From: Nitrospirota bacterium
Lineage (GTDB): Bacteria; Nitrospirota; Thermodesulfovibrionia; Thermodesulfovibrionales; UBA6898
Direction: 5' to 3'
Length of the DNA stretch: 64,000 bases
Assembly (NCBI GenBank): GCA_016214855.1
Contig: JACRMT010000003.1
Location: forward strand, 1-64,000
Under the pieces are notes generated by a model. The model saw only the letters and a program-made list of their open reading frames with translations. It did not search any database and had not been told where the DNA came from. Position 1 is the stretch's first letter; every line of letters begins with the position of its first letter. This document shows, piece by piece, positions 36,068 through 45,228 of the stretch. Both the position numbers and the translations under genes were made by a program.

Positions 36068-37234
36068 TCATAATTCAAGTTGTATTCCATTAATAGCCTT
36101 CACGTCTTTACCGATTGCATGATCTTTTTTGACCCGGCAGACGACATACTTCTTCAACACGGAATCTTCTCCGTAGTAGTTCCTGAAATAATTAAAGCCC
36201 TTTGCTTCATCAAGGGTTGGGGCACCGGTCAATTTAGCCTCAATCGCCATGAACTGACCGCCCTTTTCAATAATAAAATCGACCTCTCTGCCGTCCTTGG
36301 TCCGCCAGTAGTAAAGCGGCGGATTGTTGATCCCCTGGGAAAGCAGATGGCGTTGTATCTGACTGAATGCGTAGGTCTCCCAAAGTGCCCCTGCCATGGG
36401 AGAATTGGCTATATCCTGCCAGGAATAAAGTCCCATCAGGTTAGCGGCAAGTCCGGTATCAAGAAAATAGAGTTTGGGCGACTTCACAAGCCTTTTACCA
36501 ATACTTCTGTGGTAGGGTTCAAGTAAATGGATCATATGCGATGCCTCAAGCACCGAGATCCATGCCTTTACGGTATTGGGCGCAACTCCAACATCCCTTG
36601 CAAGATCCGCAAACGACAGGGTTTGTGCTGTCCGGATTGCTGCAGCCCGAAGGAATCGATTAAAGTCCCGCAAACTGCCAACATGCATGATATTTCGGAC
36701 ATCCCTCTCAAGGTAGGTTGCTATATATGAAGGGTACCAATGCTGCCGGTTAATATCCTTATCTGCATATAGAGCGGGGAAGCCTCCGGTGCTTATGTAG
36801 TCCTCAACAGAAGTAAGTCTGTTCCCTCGTTCCAATTCGTGAGCAGACAGTGGCTGGAGATTGACTATGCCACAGCGTCCGGCCAGGCTTTCTGAAAGAT
36901 TCTGCATAAGCGGAAAACTCTGTGAGCCTGTTATGAAAAACTGTCCCTTTTGTTTTGCCTTGTCAACGGTTAGCTTGATATACCTGAAGAGGTCAGGCGC
37001 ATACTGCGCCTCATCTATAATGGCAGGAAATTTCAGTGCATCTATGAAATCCTGTGGCGCATTTGCTGCCTCTGCTGCCCGTGCCGGGTCATCCAACGTT
37101 ACATAAGATAAACCCGGGAACAGGTGATTTAAAATACTTGTTTTACCAACCTGACGGGCACCGGTGACAAAGACTACCGGGAACTGCTTCCCGAGCTCCC
37201 TAATCAGGCCTTCCGCATTTCTCTTTATCCACAT
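36068..37234 (-). CDS. AAA_14/DUF4143 ATPase
   Basis: 388 residues. N-terminal P-loop ATPase (Walker A VTGARQVGKTSIL, ~21; Walker B FPAIIDEAQY, ~70) and C-terminal DUF4143 domain (~195-360, with YWRTKDGREVDFIIE, a nuclease-like fold segment). These proteins are widespread, often on mobile or strain-variable segments, and their function is not settled. It is bracketed by imperfect direct repeats and followed by a tRNA cluster, which fits acquisition or duplication of the locus. The ATG at 37234 has no strong ribosome site. Confidence 0.88.
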   Translation of the reverse strand: MWIKRNAEGLIRELGKQFPVVFVTGARQVGKTSILNHLFPGLSYVTLDDPARAAEAANAPQDFIDALKFPAIIDEAQYAPDLFRYIKLTVDKAKQKGQFFITGSQSFPLMQNLSESLAGRCGIVNLQPLSAHELERGNRLTSVEDYISTGGFPALYADKDINRQHWYPSYIATYLERDVRNIMHVGSLRDFNRFLRAAAIRTAQTLSFADLARDVGVAPNTVKAWISVLEASHMIHLLEPYHRSIGKRLVKSPKLYFLDTGLAANLMGLYSWQDIANSPMAGALWETYAFSQIQRHLLSQGINNPPLYYWRTKDGREVDFIIEKGGQFMAIEAKLTGAPTLDEAKGFNYFRNYYGEDSVLKKYVVCRVKKDHAIGKDVKAINGIQLEL

Positions 37235-37308
37235 GTGGATATTATGCAGTTGCTTTGCATAAATGTCCAGCCTGATTGTTAGGAATAACCGCTGGCGATC
37301 AGATACTA

Positions 37309-37422
37309 TTTAAAAAACTTCCTGATATTTCCTATATGCAATCCCAGCCATTCTTTTTTATAGTCTTTAGATGTATCCTCCAGCCTTGACGCCTTTTCTT
37401 TTTGAAGACTTCAGGTTGATCC
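37309..37422. repeat. Imperfect direct repeat, right copy, and gene remnant
   Basis: Second copy of the repeat at 35945-36053. The 37235-37681 gap around it holds no intact gene. On the minus strand it carries short reading frames that look like the end of a lost gene (phrases LSGETDQDVPVIKLDSSR and, in another frame, EWLGLHIGNIRKFFK before a stop). The remainder of the gap up to the tRNA shows nothing clear. Confidence 0.65.
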
Positions 37423-37681
37423 TGGAGGAGTCGAGCTTGATAACCGGAACGTCCTGATCTGTTTCCCCTGACAGATTGTGTAGGCAAAGAGAGAGCTTTT
37501 ATTGTGTCAACGGGGTTATAAGGTCTGAATATTTCATTTAATTTTCTTCCTGTGGTATTATATTCAGTCAGTTTCATCGGTGGTGGGTAGTGGTGGTGAA
37601 AATGGAAAAAAAGCCCTCTCTCAATCCAATCTATCCAATTAATCCACCAGAAAGAATTGAGTAAATCGGTAAGTTATTCAT

Positions 37682-37758
<77 letters not shown>

Positions 37759-37886
37759 ATTATATTTAAAAAGCCTTACGTTGCGACCGCTTATTGGTGA
37801 TGAGCGGCAGAGATGCTATGATTTTCCCGGTTTTTTCGTTTATACTATTGCGTAATCGAGGCTTTGCCGGTAAAGAGTTTTTTTAT

Positions 37887-37964
37887 GGTGGGTGTAGCTC
37901 AGTTGGTTAGAGCACCAGGTTGTGGCCCTGGTGGTCGGGGGTTCGAGCCCCCTCACTCACCCCA
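37887..37964 (+). tRNA. tRNA-His (GUG)
   Basis: Anticodon loop TTGTGGC (anticodon GTG). The extra G(-1) at 37887 pairs with discriminator C37961, the identity mark of tRNA-His. Encoded CCA at 37962-37964. Confidence 0.95.
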
Positions 37965-38021
37965 TTTAACCATTGCCCGGAGATGTTACGGGATGATTAA
38001 CCTTGATATCCGTTTCTCTTT

Positions 38022-38097
38022 GCGCCTGTAGCTCAGTGGATAGAGCATCAGCCTCCGGAGCTGAGGGCCGGAGGTTCGAATCCTCTCAGGCGCGCCA
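38022..38097 (+). tRNA. tRNA-Arg (CCG)
   Basis: Acceptor GCGCCTG/CAGGCGC, anticodon loop CTCCGGA (anticodon CCG, reads CGG), T-loop GGTTCGAATCC, encoded CCA at 38095-38097. Its 5' end is identical to the Arg(UCU) tRNA upstream. Confidence 0.95.
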
Positions 38098-38208
38098 ACT
38101 CTTGATCGTTCCGGTGACACACGAAAGTTTTATTGAAGATGGCAGTTTTGGTTGACTCTGAAAATTATTTTGATTAATATATCGTTTCACTGATACCAGT
38201 TATTCAAT

Positions 38209-38284
<76 letters not shown>

Positions 38285-38292
38285 TTTATATC

Positions 38293-38339
38293 AAGGGGTT
38301 GCAAGGGGTTACAGAGCCTTGAAATCCCTTTTGTTTTTT
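38293..38339 (+). terminator. Terminator after the tRNA cluster
   Basis: A 13-bp stem with one mismatch (AAGGGGTTgCAAGG pairing with CCTTGaAATCCCTT), a 10-base loop and then TTGTTTTTT. It ends the tRNA transcript before the convergent patatin gene. Confidence 0.85.
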
Positions 38340-38350
38340 CTCAGCTGAAC

Positions 38351-39742
38351 TTATTGCTTCAAGTCGCGCAGCAGCTGCTGGAACTCCCTGGACTCTGTAA
38401 GTATTCTGCCGGCTGCAGCACGGAGATTGTCTACATCCTCGGGGGGAAGGGCGAAAGAAGTCGATAGTCGCTTATAATACCAGCGCTCCATCTCGTCTTT
38501 CAGCGCATCAAACTTGACCTCTACCATATAGAACTGTATGTCTCCACAGGAACCGGGATCTGTTGACAATGTTTTCCCGGTGCAGCGCTGAGCCCGGACC
38601 TGCTCAGCCCATTCCTTCAGGTTCTCCTTCAGGAGCGCGACGGTCTCGACATTATACCGCTCTATAGCAATAGTCGAATAGGATTCAAGCATGGCAGCAA
38701 GCGCCGGGGGACTCTCCATACCGTCCAATTTGGAATCAGGCTGGGTTTCGGCGTTAACCACAATGAAGACAACTTTGTGGACATTTTCATGATGGGTATT
38801 CCTGATCGTTTTCCAGAAATCCCCTCTGAAGATTATCCTGTCCACAATTGCCCTGAGGCCAAGGTTGTCCGCAACCCCGCCGTCGATCAGATGGAGATAA
38901 GGTTTTTTTTCAGCGTCAAGAAAGGGCCTGATGTTATTGACGAGATGGAACCGCCGGTCTGTTATATCATCTTCTTTGAGGACCTGCTCGATAGGTTCCG
39001 GCATTCTGTAATTACAGCTTCCGGCATAGTTCCGGACGGTCAGGGGACTCAGTATAACAGGTACTGCGGAAGATGCTGCCACAGCCCGCCCTACGGGGAA
39101 ATTCGTAAGGTCAGAACAGATCATATCGAACATGTCCTGGGTAAACCCGACCCTTACACCGTAGGTCATGTCCGTAGCATTAATAATGATCATCGGACCC
39201 TTCCGGGCTGCGATGTCACCAATAGTGCCGCCATCAAAGATGTACCGATCATAATACTCGGCAGCCAAATCGCTGCGGTCGAAATAGGGGGAGAGAAGGC
39301 GGGCCACGTTAACCGGGTTAAAGACCTTTGCAAAAAGTTCTCCCTGAATATTTTTTTTCAGGAACCTGCTTTCAAAGTCCTGGAAGATGCGGTCGCCAAA
39401 AAGTCCGTAATAGCCCGCGGTGAAGCTTCCGCCGGAAACGCTCGATATGGTGTCTACTTCATCCAGGAGCCTTCGCCCTTTCCCCTCTGCCACGATCACA
39501 GTATTGGCGAGCAGTTCAAGAACGCCATAGGAAAAGGCTGCAGCCCTGGTTCCGCCCCCCGATAACGTAAGAAAAATGAGCATGTCATCGGATTTCCCCG
39601 GCGCTCTCATGCTCTTCGCCCGGTACCCGGCTGCCGGGTTATATTCTTTAAGGGGCTGATTTATAGGATAATGTGCACAGCCAGACAGGAGAAGGGAAAT
39701 GATAATTACGACAGAAAGGCAGTATATCACTCTTCCGCGCAT
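38351..39742 (-). CDS. Patatin-like phospholipase lipoprotein
   Basis: 463 residues. Signal peptide with lipobox LLLSGC (C22), so it is lipid-anchored, probably in the outer membrane facing the periplasm. The patatin catalytic parts are present: oxyanion loop SGGGTRAAAF (61-70), nucleophile Ser in SVSGGSF (S103), and catalytic Asp in LIDGGVADNLG (~285). It should hydrolyse acyl lipids through a Ser-Asp dyad. The gene for a SYLF lipid-binding protein lies 113 bases upstream on the same strand, a possible functional partner. Start ATG 39742. Confidence 0.9.
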   Translation of the reverse strand: MRGRVIYCLSVVIIISLLLSGCAHYPINQPLKEYNPAAGYRAKSMRAPGKSDDMLIFLTLSGGGTRAAAFSYGVLELLANTVIVAEGKGRRLLDEVDTISSVSGGSFTAGYYGLFGDRIFQDFESRFLKKNIQGELFAKVFNPVNVARLLSPYFDRSDLAAEYYDRYIFDGGTIGDIAARKGPMIIINATDMTYGVRVGFTQDMFDMICSDLTNFPVGRAVAASSAVPVILSPLTVRNYAGSCNYRMPEPIEQVLKEDDITDRRFHLVNNIRPFLDAEKKPYLHLIDGGVADNLGLRAIVDRIIFRGDFWKTIRNTHHENVHKVVFIVVNAETQPDSKLDGMESPPALAAMLESYSTIAIERYNVETVALLKENLKEWAEQVRAQRCTGKTLSTDPGSCGDIQFYMVEVKFDALKDEMERWYYKRLSTSFALPPEDVDNLRAAAGRILTESREFQQLLRDLKQ

Positions 39743-39854
39743 AAATGTTCTTTAGGGGAAAACGCGGAGTCCGTTCATGGTGTTCTATCCTGCCCAATGT
39801 TCTGCATGCAATAGTTCTTGTCCCTTGGCTGTTAGATCTGATGTCCAATTACCA

Positions 39855-40394
39855 TCAAAAAGGTTCAAAACCAAACCGCTGGCCGCTTATGCTTGCCTCG
39901 GCCATGAATCCAGCGGTCGGCAGGATAAAGACAGCCACTCCATCCGTATAGGTTCCAGCCTTGCCTACGCCTTCGGTCACTACAATGGCTGATAGCTGAG
40001 CCCCTGCCTCAAAACGGCCGTTTTTGAAGTCCTCAGCCCGGTCTTTGTCGCGAAAAAAAACGACCTCCCGGTAAGCCTGCCCGCCGATTTGAGCTCCGGC
40101 GCTCAACTGTGTAATGCTCACTTTTCCTATCGGTTTTCCGTTTTCAAAGAACCATCCTCTTCCATATCCTACGCCTCCTATGAAAGCGCCCTTGCCGACG
40201 GTCGGCAGCACGGCATATGCGTATGCCTTGTCAAAATATATCTGCAGGCTTGGATCGATCGACAGGAGGCGGCTTATCGTATCTTTCACGGCCCGCTCCT
40301 CGTCCTCCCTGTCCCGCGGATCCCAACCGGCGTATGATGATGAAAGAAAAAGAATTAATAAGAAAGCCATACTTGACATGATGATTTTTTTCAT
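39855..40394 (-). CDS. SYLF/Ysc84-domain secreted protein
   Basis: 179 residues from ATG 40394; an ATG 12 bases upstream is part of the ribosome site (ATGAGGTGG). Signal peptide MKKIIMSSMAFLLILFLSSSYA, then a SYLF domain (conserved AYAYAVLPTVGKGAFIGGVGYGRG and ILPTAGFMAEASISGQRFGF). SYLF domains bind phosphoinositides in eukaryotes; in bacteria they are periplasmic and of unknown role. A Lys/Gly rich hairpin end is normal. The gene precedes the patatin lipoprotein gene. Confidence 0.88.
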   Translation of the reverse strand: MKKIIMSSMAFLLILFLSSSYAGWDPRDREDEERAVKDTISRLLSIDPSLQIYFDKAYAYAVLPTVGKGAFIGGVGYGRGWFFENGKPIGKVSITQLSAGAQIGGQAYREVVFFRDKDRAEDFKNGRFEAGAQLSAIVVTEGVGKAGTYTDGVAVFILPTAGFMAEASISGQRFGFEPF

Positions 40395-40692
40395 TGTCCA
40401 CCTCATTATGAGAAAATTAAGTCGGGGTGACTATCGGCGAGTCACTTGTTCTCATTATATGCTGATGGCGGCTCAGTGTCAAAGCCAACATGTCCGGTAT
40501 TCCTCTGCCGCTTAAAGCGCCTGCTTCTGGTACGTGTCAGGTTCATACGGTGCAAGCGTATTACCTTTCTCCGCGCATGAGCCGTTATTGCTTGCTCTTG
40601 AAACAATGCGTGGTAGAATGTGTTTAATTGGTCAGTGAAGATGTTTCTTCCGTAATGTTACAGAGTGGCATTTGAGATGCTGAGGAGGAATT

Positions 40693-41994
40693 ATGAAGAT
40701 ACTGAAAGTGGTTAATCAGGCAGTCAGTTTCCTTGTCATGTTAGTCCTTGCCCTGCCGCTGCAGGCGCTGGCTCAGGTTGAGGGGGGCGGCACCCAATCT
40801 GCGGCGTTTAGCAAAGAGGAGCTTGCCCAGATGCTGGCGCCTGTTGCCCTGTTCCCCGATGCCCTTCTTTCCCAGGTTCTGATGGCCTCCACGTATCCGC
40901 TCGAAGTGGTTGAGGCAGACCGATGGGTGAAGAAGAATGCCGGACTCGGCGGCGATGCGCTGGACGAAGCTCTCGTGGATAAAGAGTGGGATCCGAGCGT
41001 TAAGTCCCTCTGTCATTTCCCTTCCATTCTCAGTTCCATGAGCGATAAGATCGCCCAGACAACCAGACTTGGTGATGCCTTTCTCGCCCAACAGGACGAT
41101 GTAATGGCCATGGTTCAGGAACTCAGGGCGAAGGCCCGCGAGGCGGGCAGCCTTAAACCTACAAAAGAGCAGAACGTGATCGTCGAAAAAGAGACGATCA
41201 TCATCGAATCGGCAAACCCTGAAGTGGTTTATGTGCCGTCATACGATCCTTATTATGTATATGGACCGTGGTGGTATCCGGCCTATCCTCCCTATTACTG
41301 GTGGCCAAGACCAACGATCATAGGTTCCGGCCTGGTTTTCTGGCCAGGGATAGTTGTCGGTGTTTCCGCAGGTTACTGGAGCTTCTTTGACTGGTATAAC
41401 CACGTTATCATTATTGATTGGAGCAGGACACATAAGTTTCATCGTCACCGTGGCGACAGGGATGGCAGGGACAGGGATAGGTGGCGTCACGATGCAGACC
41501 ACAGGAGAGGTGTTGCGTACAGGGACAGGGAGACGGCCAGGAAGTTCGGTCAGGCTGCTGAGCGGTCCCGGGAGTCGAGACGTGAACTTCGCGGGTTCCC
41601 GGAGCGCCGCACAATGGACAGACAGACAAGGGAAACTATACAGCGGGATTTTGAAAGGGCTCCTCTGAGGGGCGGCGAGACAGTCCGCCCGGAAAGGGGC
41701 AGGATGCGGGAACAAATTGACCGGAGGGAGCGGCCGGCAATGCCGCGGAGAGAAAGTATCTTTGGCGGCGGCGGAGATGCCGGGAGAGAACGTATGGAAA
41801 GTGAACGCGGCCGGAGCAGTCGTGAAAATATCAACAGGGGCAGCCGTGAAGGCGTTGGTCAGAGCCCGGGTATCAGCAGGGGGTCTGACGGCAGAAGAGG
41901 GCAGGTCGGCAGCCAGGGCACCAGTAAAGGCAGTAGCAAGGGTCAGAGCTCCGGGCAAGACAGACCCGGAGACCGAGGGAGGGTGGGAAGATGA
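40693..41994 (+). CDS. DUF3300 secreted protein
   Basis: 433 residues with a signal peptide (cut near ALAQ, ~28). The N-terminal DUF3300 domain has FSKEELAQMLAPVALFPDALLSQVLMASTYP and a Tyr/Trp/Pro-rich stretch (VVYVPSYDPYYVYGPWWYP, ~177-205). The C-terminal ~180 residues are Arg/Asp/Gly-rich, low complexity and strongly charged. Ribosome site GAGGAGG. The stop overlaps the next gene as ATGA. Role unknown; the DUF3300-DUF2950 pair recurs in many diderm bacteria. The 298-base gap before it shows nothing but this ribosome site. Confidence 0.88.
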   Translation: MKILKVVNQAVSFLVMLVLALPLQALAQVEGGGTQSAAFSKEELAQMLAPVALFPDALLSQVLMASTYPLEVVEADRWVKKNAGLGGDALDEALVDKEWDPSVKSLCHFPSILSSMSDKIAQTTRLGDAFLAQQDDVMAMVQELRAKAREAGSLKPTKEQNVIVEKETIIIESANPEVVYVPSYDPYYVYGPWWYPAYPPYYWWPRPTIIGSGLVFWPGIVVGVSAGYWSFFDWYNHVIIIDWSRTHKFHRHRGDRDGRDRDRWRHDADHRRGVAYRDRETARKFGQAAERSRESRRELRGFPERRTMDRQTRETIQRDFERAPLRGGETVRPERGRMREQIDRRERPAMPRRESIFGGGGDAGRERMESERGRSSRENINRGSREGVGQSPGISRGSDGRRGQVGSQGTSKGSSKGQSSGQDRPGDRGRVGR

Positions 41995-42995
41995 CGATAC
42001 GTTATGAACATATACAGAGTGCAGGTACGCTAACCACAGTAATGCTGAAGAGGAAGGGGCGGTTATCTGCATGGGCAGTTGTTCTGCTGATCCTATGGGT
42101 GGCTTTTTTTGCAGGCTCTGCCTTTGCGAAGACCGGAGCCGTGGCAAAGCAGAGGACCTTTGCATCGCCCGAAGAGGCAGTCAAAGCCCTGACTGCAGCG
42201 GTCAGAAACGATAATAATAAGGAATTGGCTGCTATCCTCGGTCCGCGATCAGGAGACCTGGTCTCATCCGGCGACGAGGTTGATGACAGGGCCGGAAAAG
42301 GGCGGTTTCTGAAGGCATACGAAGAAAAGAACAGTATAGAATTGAAGGGAGATAACAAGGCATTACTGCATATTGGCGGTCAGGACCGGGTTTTCCCTAT
42401 CCCTGTTGTCAGGAAGGCAGACCGGTGGTCCTTTGATACAAAGGCCGGCAAGGAAGAACTGCTCTGCAGGAGGGTCGGCAGGAACGAGCTGAATGTCATG
42501 GATGTGCTCCAGGCTTACACTGACGCTCAGCGTGAGTACGCCTCCAAAGATCGGGACAATGATGGTGTTCTTGAATTTGCCCAGGGTCTGATCAGTGCAA
42601 AGGGGAAGAAAGATGGGCTTTATTGGGAGGTGAAAGAGGGGGAAGAGGAAAGTCCCTTTGGGCCGCTTATCGCAAAGGCTGCAGAAGAGGGATATAAGGA
42701 TCGGACCAAGATGGAGCCTTTCCATGGATATTATTTCAGAATTATAAAGGCTCAGGGTTCAAATGCAAGGGGCGGGGCCTTTGATTATGTGGTCAGAGGC
42801 AATATGGTCCTCGGATTCGGGCTTCTTGCCTATCCTGCCAAATACGGGTCATCGGGGATCATGACCTTTATGGTGAATCAGGAAGGAGTGATCTATCAGA
42901 AGGACCTCGGTAAGAAGACTGTCAGGGCATCGAAAATAACCAGATATGATCCTGATAAGACCTGGAAGAAGGTCGAGGAAACGGCAAAGAAGTAG
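41991..42995 (+). CDS. DUF2950 secreted protein
   Basis: 334 residues; the start overlaps the DUF3300 stop (ATGA). A long N-region (~22 residues) precedes the signal/anchor hydrophobic segment (WAVVLLILWVAFFAGSAFA, ~28-46), so translation may instead start at the ATG of MLKRKG (42042). The body matches DUF2950 (FASPEEAVKALTAAV near 57; AYTDAQREYASKDRDNDGVLEFAQ; PFHGYYFRIIKAQG; DYVVRGNMVLGFGLLAYPAKYGSSG). Periplasmic; role unknown, probably working with DUF3300. Confidence 0.88.
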   Translation: MTIRYEHIQSAGTLTTVMLKRKGRLSAWAVVLLILWVAFFAGSAFAKTGAVAKQRTFASPEEAVKALTAAVRNDNNKELAAILGPRSGDLVSSGDEVDDRAGKGRFLKAYEEKNSIELKGDNKALLHIGGQDRVFPIPVVRKADRWSFDTKAGKEELLCRRVGRNELNVMDVLQAYTDAQREYASKDRDNDGVLEFAQGLISAKGKKDGLYWEVKEGEEESPFGPLIAKAAEEGYKDRTKMEPFHGYYFRIIKAQGSNARGGAFDYVVRGNMVLGFGLLAYPAKYGSSGIMTFMVNQEGVIYQKDLGKKTVRASKITRYDPDKTWKKVEETAKK

Positions 42996-43015
42996 CGCCG
43001 ATCTTTATCAAATGG

Positions 43016-43050
43016 AAAAGGGCATGACCAAAACTTGGTCATACCCTTCT
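43016..43050 (+). terminator. Terminator after the DUF3300-DUF2950 pair
   Basis: Stem AAGGGcATGACCA/TTGGTCATaCCCTT (one mismatch) with a 3-4 base loop and a short T-rich tail (TTCTTAT). It stands just past the stop codon at 42995. Confidence 0.7.
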
Positions 43051-43086
43051 TATATCTGAAGGGTTACCCCCTCCTGGATCTGATGT

Positions 43087-43413
43087 TCAGTATATAGACC
43101 GAAGCCTGCCGGTCTTTCTGTCGAAGATCACCTTATCCACCCGTTTACTGTTCTGCAGCACCTCTGCCTCGATGAATCTTCCCTTATGCGCAACATTGCC
43201 GAGACGATATCCCCGCTCTTCATAATATTTTCTGAGTGACTGTATCGCCACCCCGGGGGGGATTGCCTCCTTGCATGCGCCGTACACTGCGCAGTCTTTG
43301 CAGTATCCGCCATAGGGCGTCACCGGCCCTTCGCCTCCAAAAGAGAAAGAGGCTGCAGAGAGCAGCAGGAATGCTGATAGTGCTGATCTGGTGACAATAT
43401 GCAGAGTTTTCAT
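43087..43413 (-). CDS. Small exported protein, unknown family
   Basis: 108 residues. Signal peptide (MKTLHIVTRSALSAFLLLSAASFSFGG), then GGYCKDCAVYGACKEA with three Cys and a C-terminal half (KGRFIEAEVLQNSKRVDKVIFDRKTGRLRSIY) that resembles a PepSY-like strand pattern. No family recognised with confidence. Likely periplasmic. It lies alone, convergent with the DUF2950 gene. Confidence 0.72.
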   Translation of the reverse strand: MKTLHIVTRSALSAFLLLSAASFSFGGEGPVTPYGGYCKDCAVYGACKEAIPPGVAIQSLRKYYEERGYRLGNVAHKGRFIEAEVLQNSKRVDKVIFDRKTGRLRSIY

Positions 43414-43468
43414 AATCTCCTGCTGTTATCCTACGCCACAGTGATGAAGAAATTATGAAGGATTGCCT

Positions 43469-43753
43469 TCAAGCGATCTCCTCAATGCCGCTGATCTCAA
43501 CCACTTTTCTTTTTGATGACTGACCCCTGATAACCCTTACCTGTGATCTTTTCACCTGCAGTTCCTCTGCAAGCACCTCGATCAGCTGTTCGTTCGCCGC
43601 CCCCTCAACAGGCGGTGATGTGAGCTTTACTTTCAGGACATTGTTGTCCATCACACCGGCAATGCCTTTTTGCGAAGACCTGGGCTCGACCTTCACCTCG
43701 ATCGTTATACCGTTCTTTGTCCTCTTATAAGGGATGTTCATAAGTATTTTCAA
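43469..43753 (-). CDS. DUF167 (YggU) family protein
   Basis: 94 residues with the DUF167 core: VKVEPRSSQKGIAGV, LKVKLTSPPVEGAANEQLIEVLAEEL, and VIRGQSSKRKVVEI. These small conserved proteins have no proven function. Length is normal. Confidence 0.88.
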   Translation of the reverse strand: MKILMNIPYKRTKNGITIEVKVEPRSSQKGIAGVMDNNVLKVKLTSPPVEGAANEQLIEVLAEELQVKRSQVRVIRGQSSKRKVVEISGIEEIA

Positions 43754-43798
43754 TTCTTTTGCATAACCTCGTTTGCCGTGACATTAATTACTTTAAAA

Positions 43799-43896
43799 CC
43801 CCACCTGACCTCCCCTTGGTAAGGGGAGGAAGTAACCCTTTTTGAGTCTTGCCACTTTTCCCCCTCCTTACCAAGGAGGGGTTAGGGGAGGTTAGG
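43799..43896. repeat. REP-like palindromic repeat, copy 6
   Basis: Two palindromes, cctcccctt-ggt-aaggggagg and cccctcctta-cc-aaggagggg, in the same facing arrangement as copies 1 and 5. Its right end runs into the 3' end of the histidine kinase gene and supplies its stop codon (TAA at 43884-43882). Confidence 0.82.
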
Positions 43897-45228
43897 TATC
43901 CATATTCTGAACGCTGAGCCTTTTCCGTCTACGCTCTTTACCTCTATTGTTCCTGCCATGGCATCGACCAGTTCCTTGACAATGGCGAGGCCAAGTCCAA
44001 TGCCATTTGATTCCTCACCCCGGTAAAACCTTTTGAAGATGTCCTGTACCCTGTCCTGGGCTATACCCTTTCCCGTGTCAGTGATCTCGATGAAAAAACC
44101 GCTGCTGTCTTTGCCGACATCAATGGATATCGAACCGTTATCTGTATATTTCAGCGCATTGGAGAGGATGTTTTGCACAATCCGTTCCAGTTTTTCAGGA
44201 TCAGAAGATACGGGCAGTTCCCCTCTGCCTGAAAGCGTTATCGCCAGTCCCTTTTCCGTGGCAAGGGGCAGCATCCTCTCCCTGATGCGCACGAGCAGCT
44301 CCCTGAGGTCAAACTGCACAATGTTCTTTTTTGTAAAAAAACTGGCCTCGGCCTTGGTAACATCTTCGATGCCCTGCACGAGTTTTATCAGATTTTCGGT
44401 CTCAGCCCGGATATTTTCAAGACCTATGGTCTGATCAGCGATGACGCCGTCGCTCATTGCCTCTATTGTTGCCTTCATGACAGCAAGCGGCGTGCGAAGT
44501 TCATGGGCAATATTGGACGTCAGATGTCTGCGCAGGGCCTCTTCGCGCTCCAGCGCCTCTGCCATGTAGTTAAAGCTGCGGCTTAGCTGGCCGAGTTCGT
44601 CTCCCGAATATACCGGGACGCGCACGCTGAAATCGCTTGCTGCAAGGGTTTCTACAGCCTCTTTCATCTTTTTCATCGGCCGCGAAAAGAAGAGACTGAA
44701 GAACAGGGAGAGAAGAACTGCCCCGCCGCCCGCAATGGCAAAGGCAACGATCAGAAAATAGATCCCTCTTTTTCTGAAGACGGTTTCTTTCTCTTCAATG
44801 CCAGGCCTGTTCAGCCGTCTCACCTGCATGGTGCCGATCTCCCTTCCTTCCTGATAGAGGGGATAGGGTTCATATTCCCCCTTTGCAGAGTTGAGGTCGG
44901 TGATCGCAAGCATCCGCTTCTTCATGGAGGGTGTGAGCATGGCAATGGCGGCTGTTGAACTCATCACCTCACGGTTTTCAGAATCATCTATCCTCGCATC
45001 GAATCCCAGCATTATGGCCCAGTGCAGGGCCTCGTGCAGCGCAGCATGGTCCCATCTGCCGTCGCTATAACTGCCTTCAACGGCTGCCATGATCCAGTAC
45101 AGCCGGTCTTCTCTGGCGCCGCTCACATATTCTTCAAAATCTCTTGTGATAAGACGTTCATAGATAAGCCCTGAGATAAGTGCAAGGAGGACAACAGCGA
45201 GAAAAGAAAGAAAAAGCTTATTCCTCAT
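43882..45228 (-). CDS. HAMP-type sensor histidine kinase
   Basis: 448 residues. Two membrane segments (~4-24 and ~157-181) frame a periplasmic sensor of ~130 residues; then HAMP (~182-230), HisKA with phospho-His H242 (SNIAHELRTPL), and HATPase_c (NILSNALKYTD, DTGKGIA, GIGLGLAIVKEL). It sits with the response regulator gene, overlapping it by 11 bases, so the two form one system. The stimulus is unknown. The stop codon lies inside a REP-like repeat. Confidence 0.93.
   Translation of the reverse strand: MRNKLFLSFLAVVLLALISGLIYERLITRDFEEYVSGAREDRLYWIMAAVEGSYSDGRWDHAALHEALHWAIMLGFDARIDDSENREVMSSTAAIAMLTPSMKKRMLAITDLNSAKGEYEPYPLYQEGREIGTMQVRRLNRPGIEEKETVFRKRGIYFLIVAFAIAGGGAVLLSLFFSLFFSRPMKKMKEAVETLAASDFSVRVPVYSGDELGQLSRSFNYMAEALEREEALRRHLTSNIAHELRTPLAVMKATIEAMSDGVIADQTIGLENIRAETENLIKLVQGIEDVTKAEASFFTKKNIVQFDLRELLVRIRERMLPLATEKGLAITLSGRGELPVSSDPEKLERIVQNILSNALKYTDNGSISIDVGKDSSGFFIEITDTGKGIAQDRVQDIFKRFYRGEESNGIGLGLAIVKELVDAMAGTIEVKSVDGKGSAFRIWIPNLP

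Noticed and set aside
37332-37577. An 81-residue minus-strand ORF
   Set aside because: It mixes frames of a decayed gene in the repeat region; no start signal.
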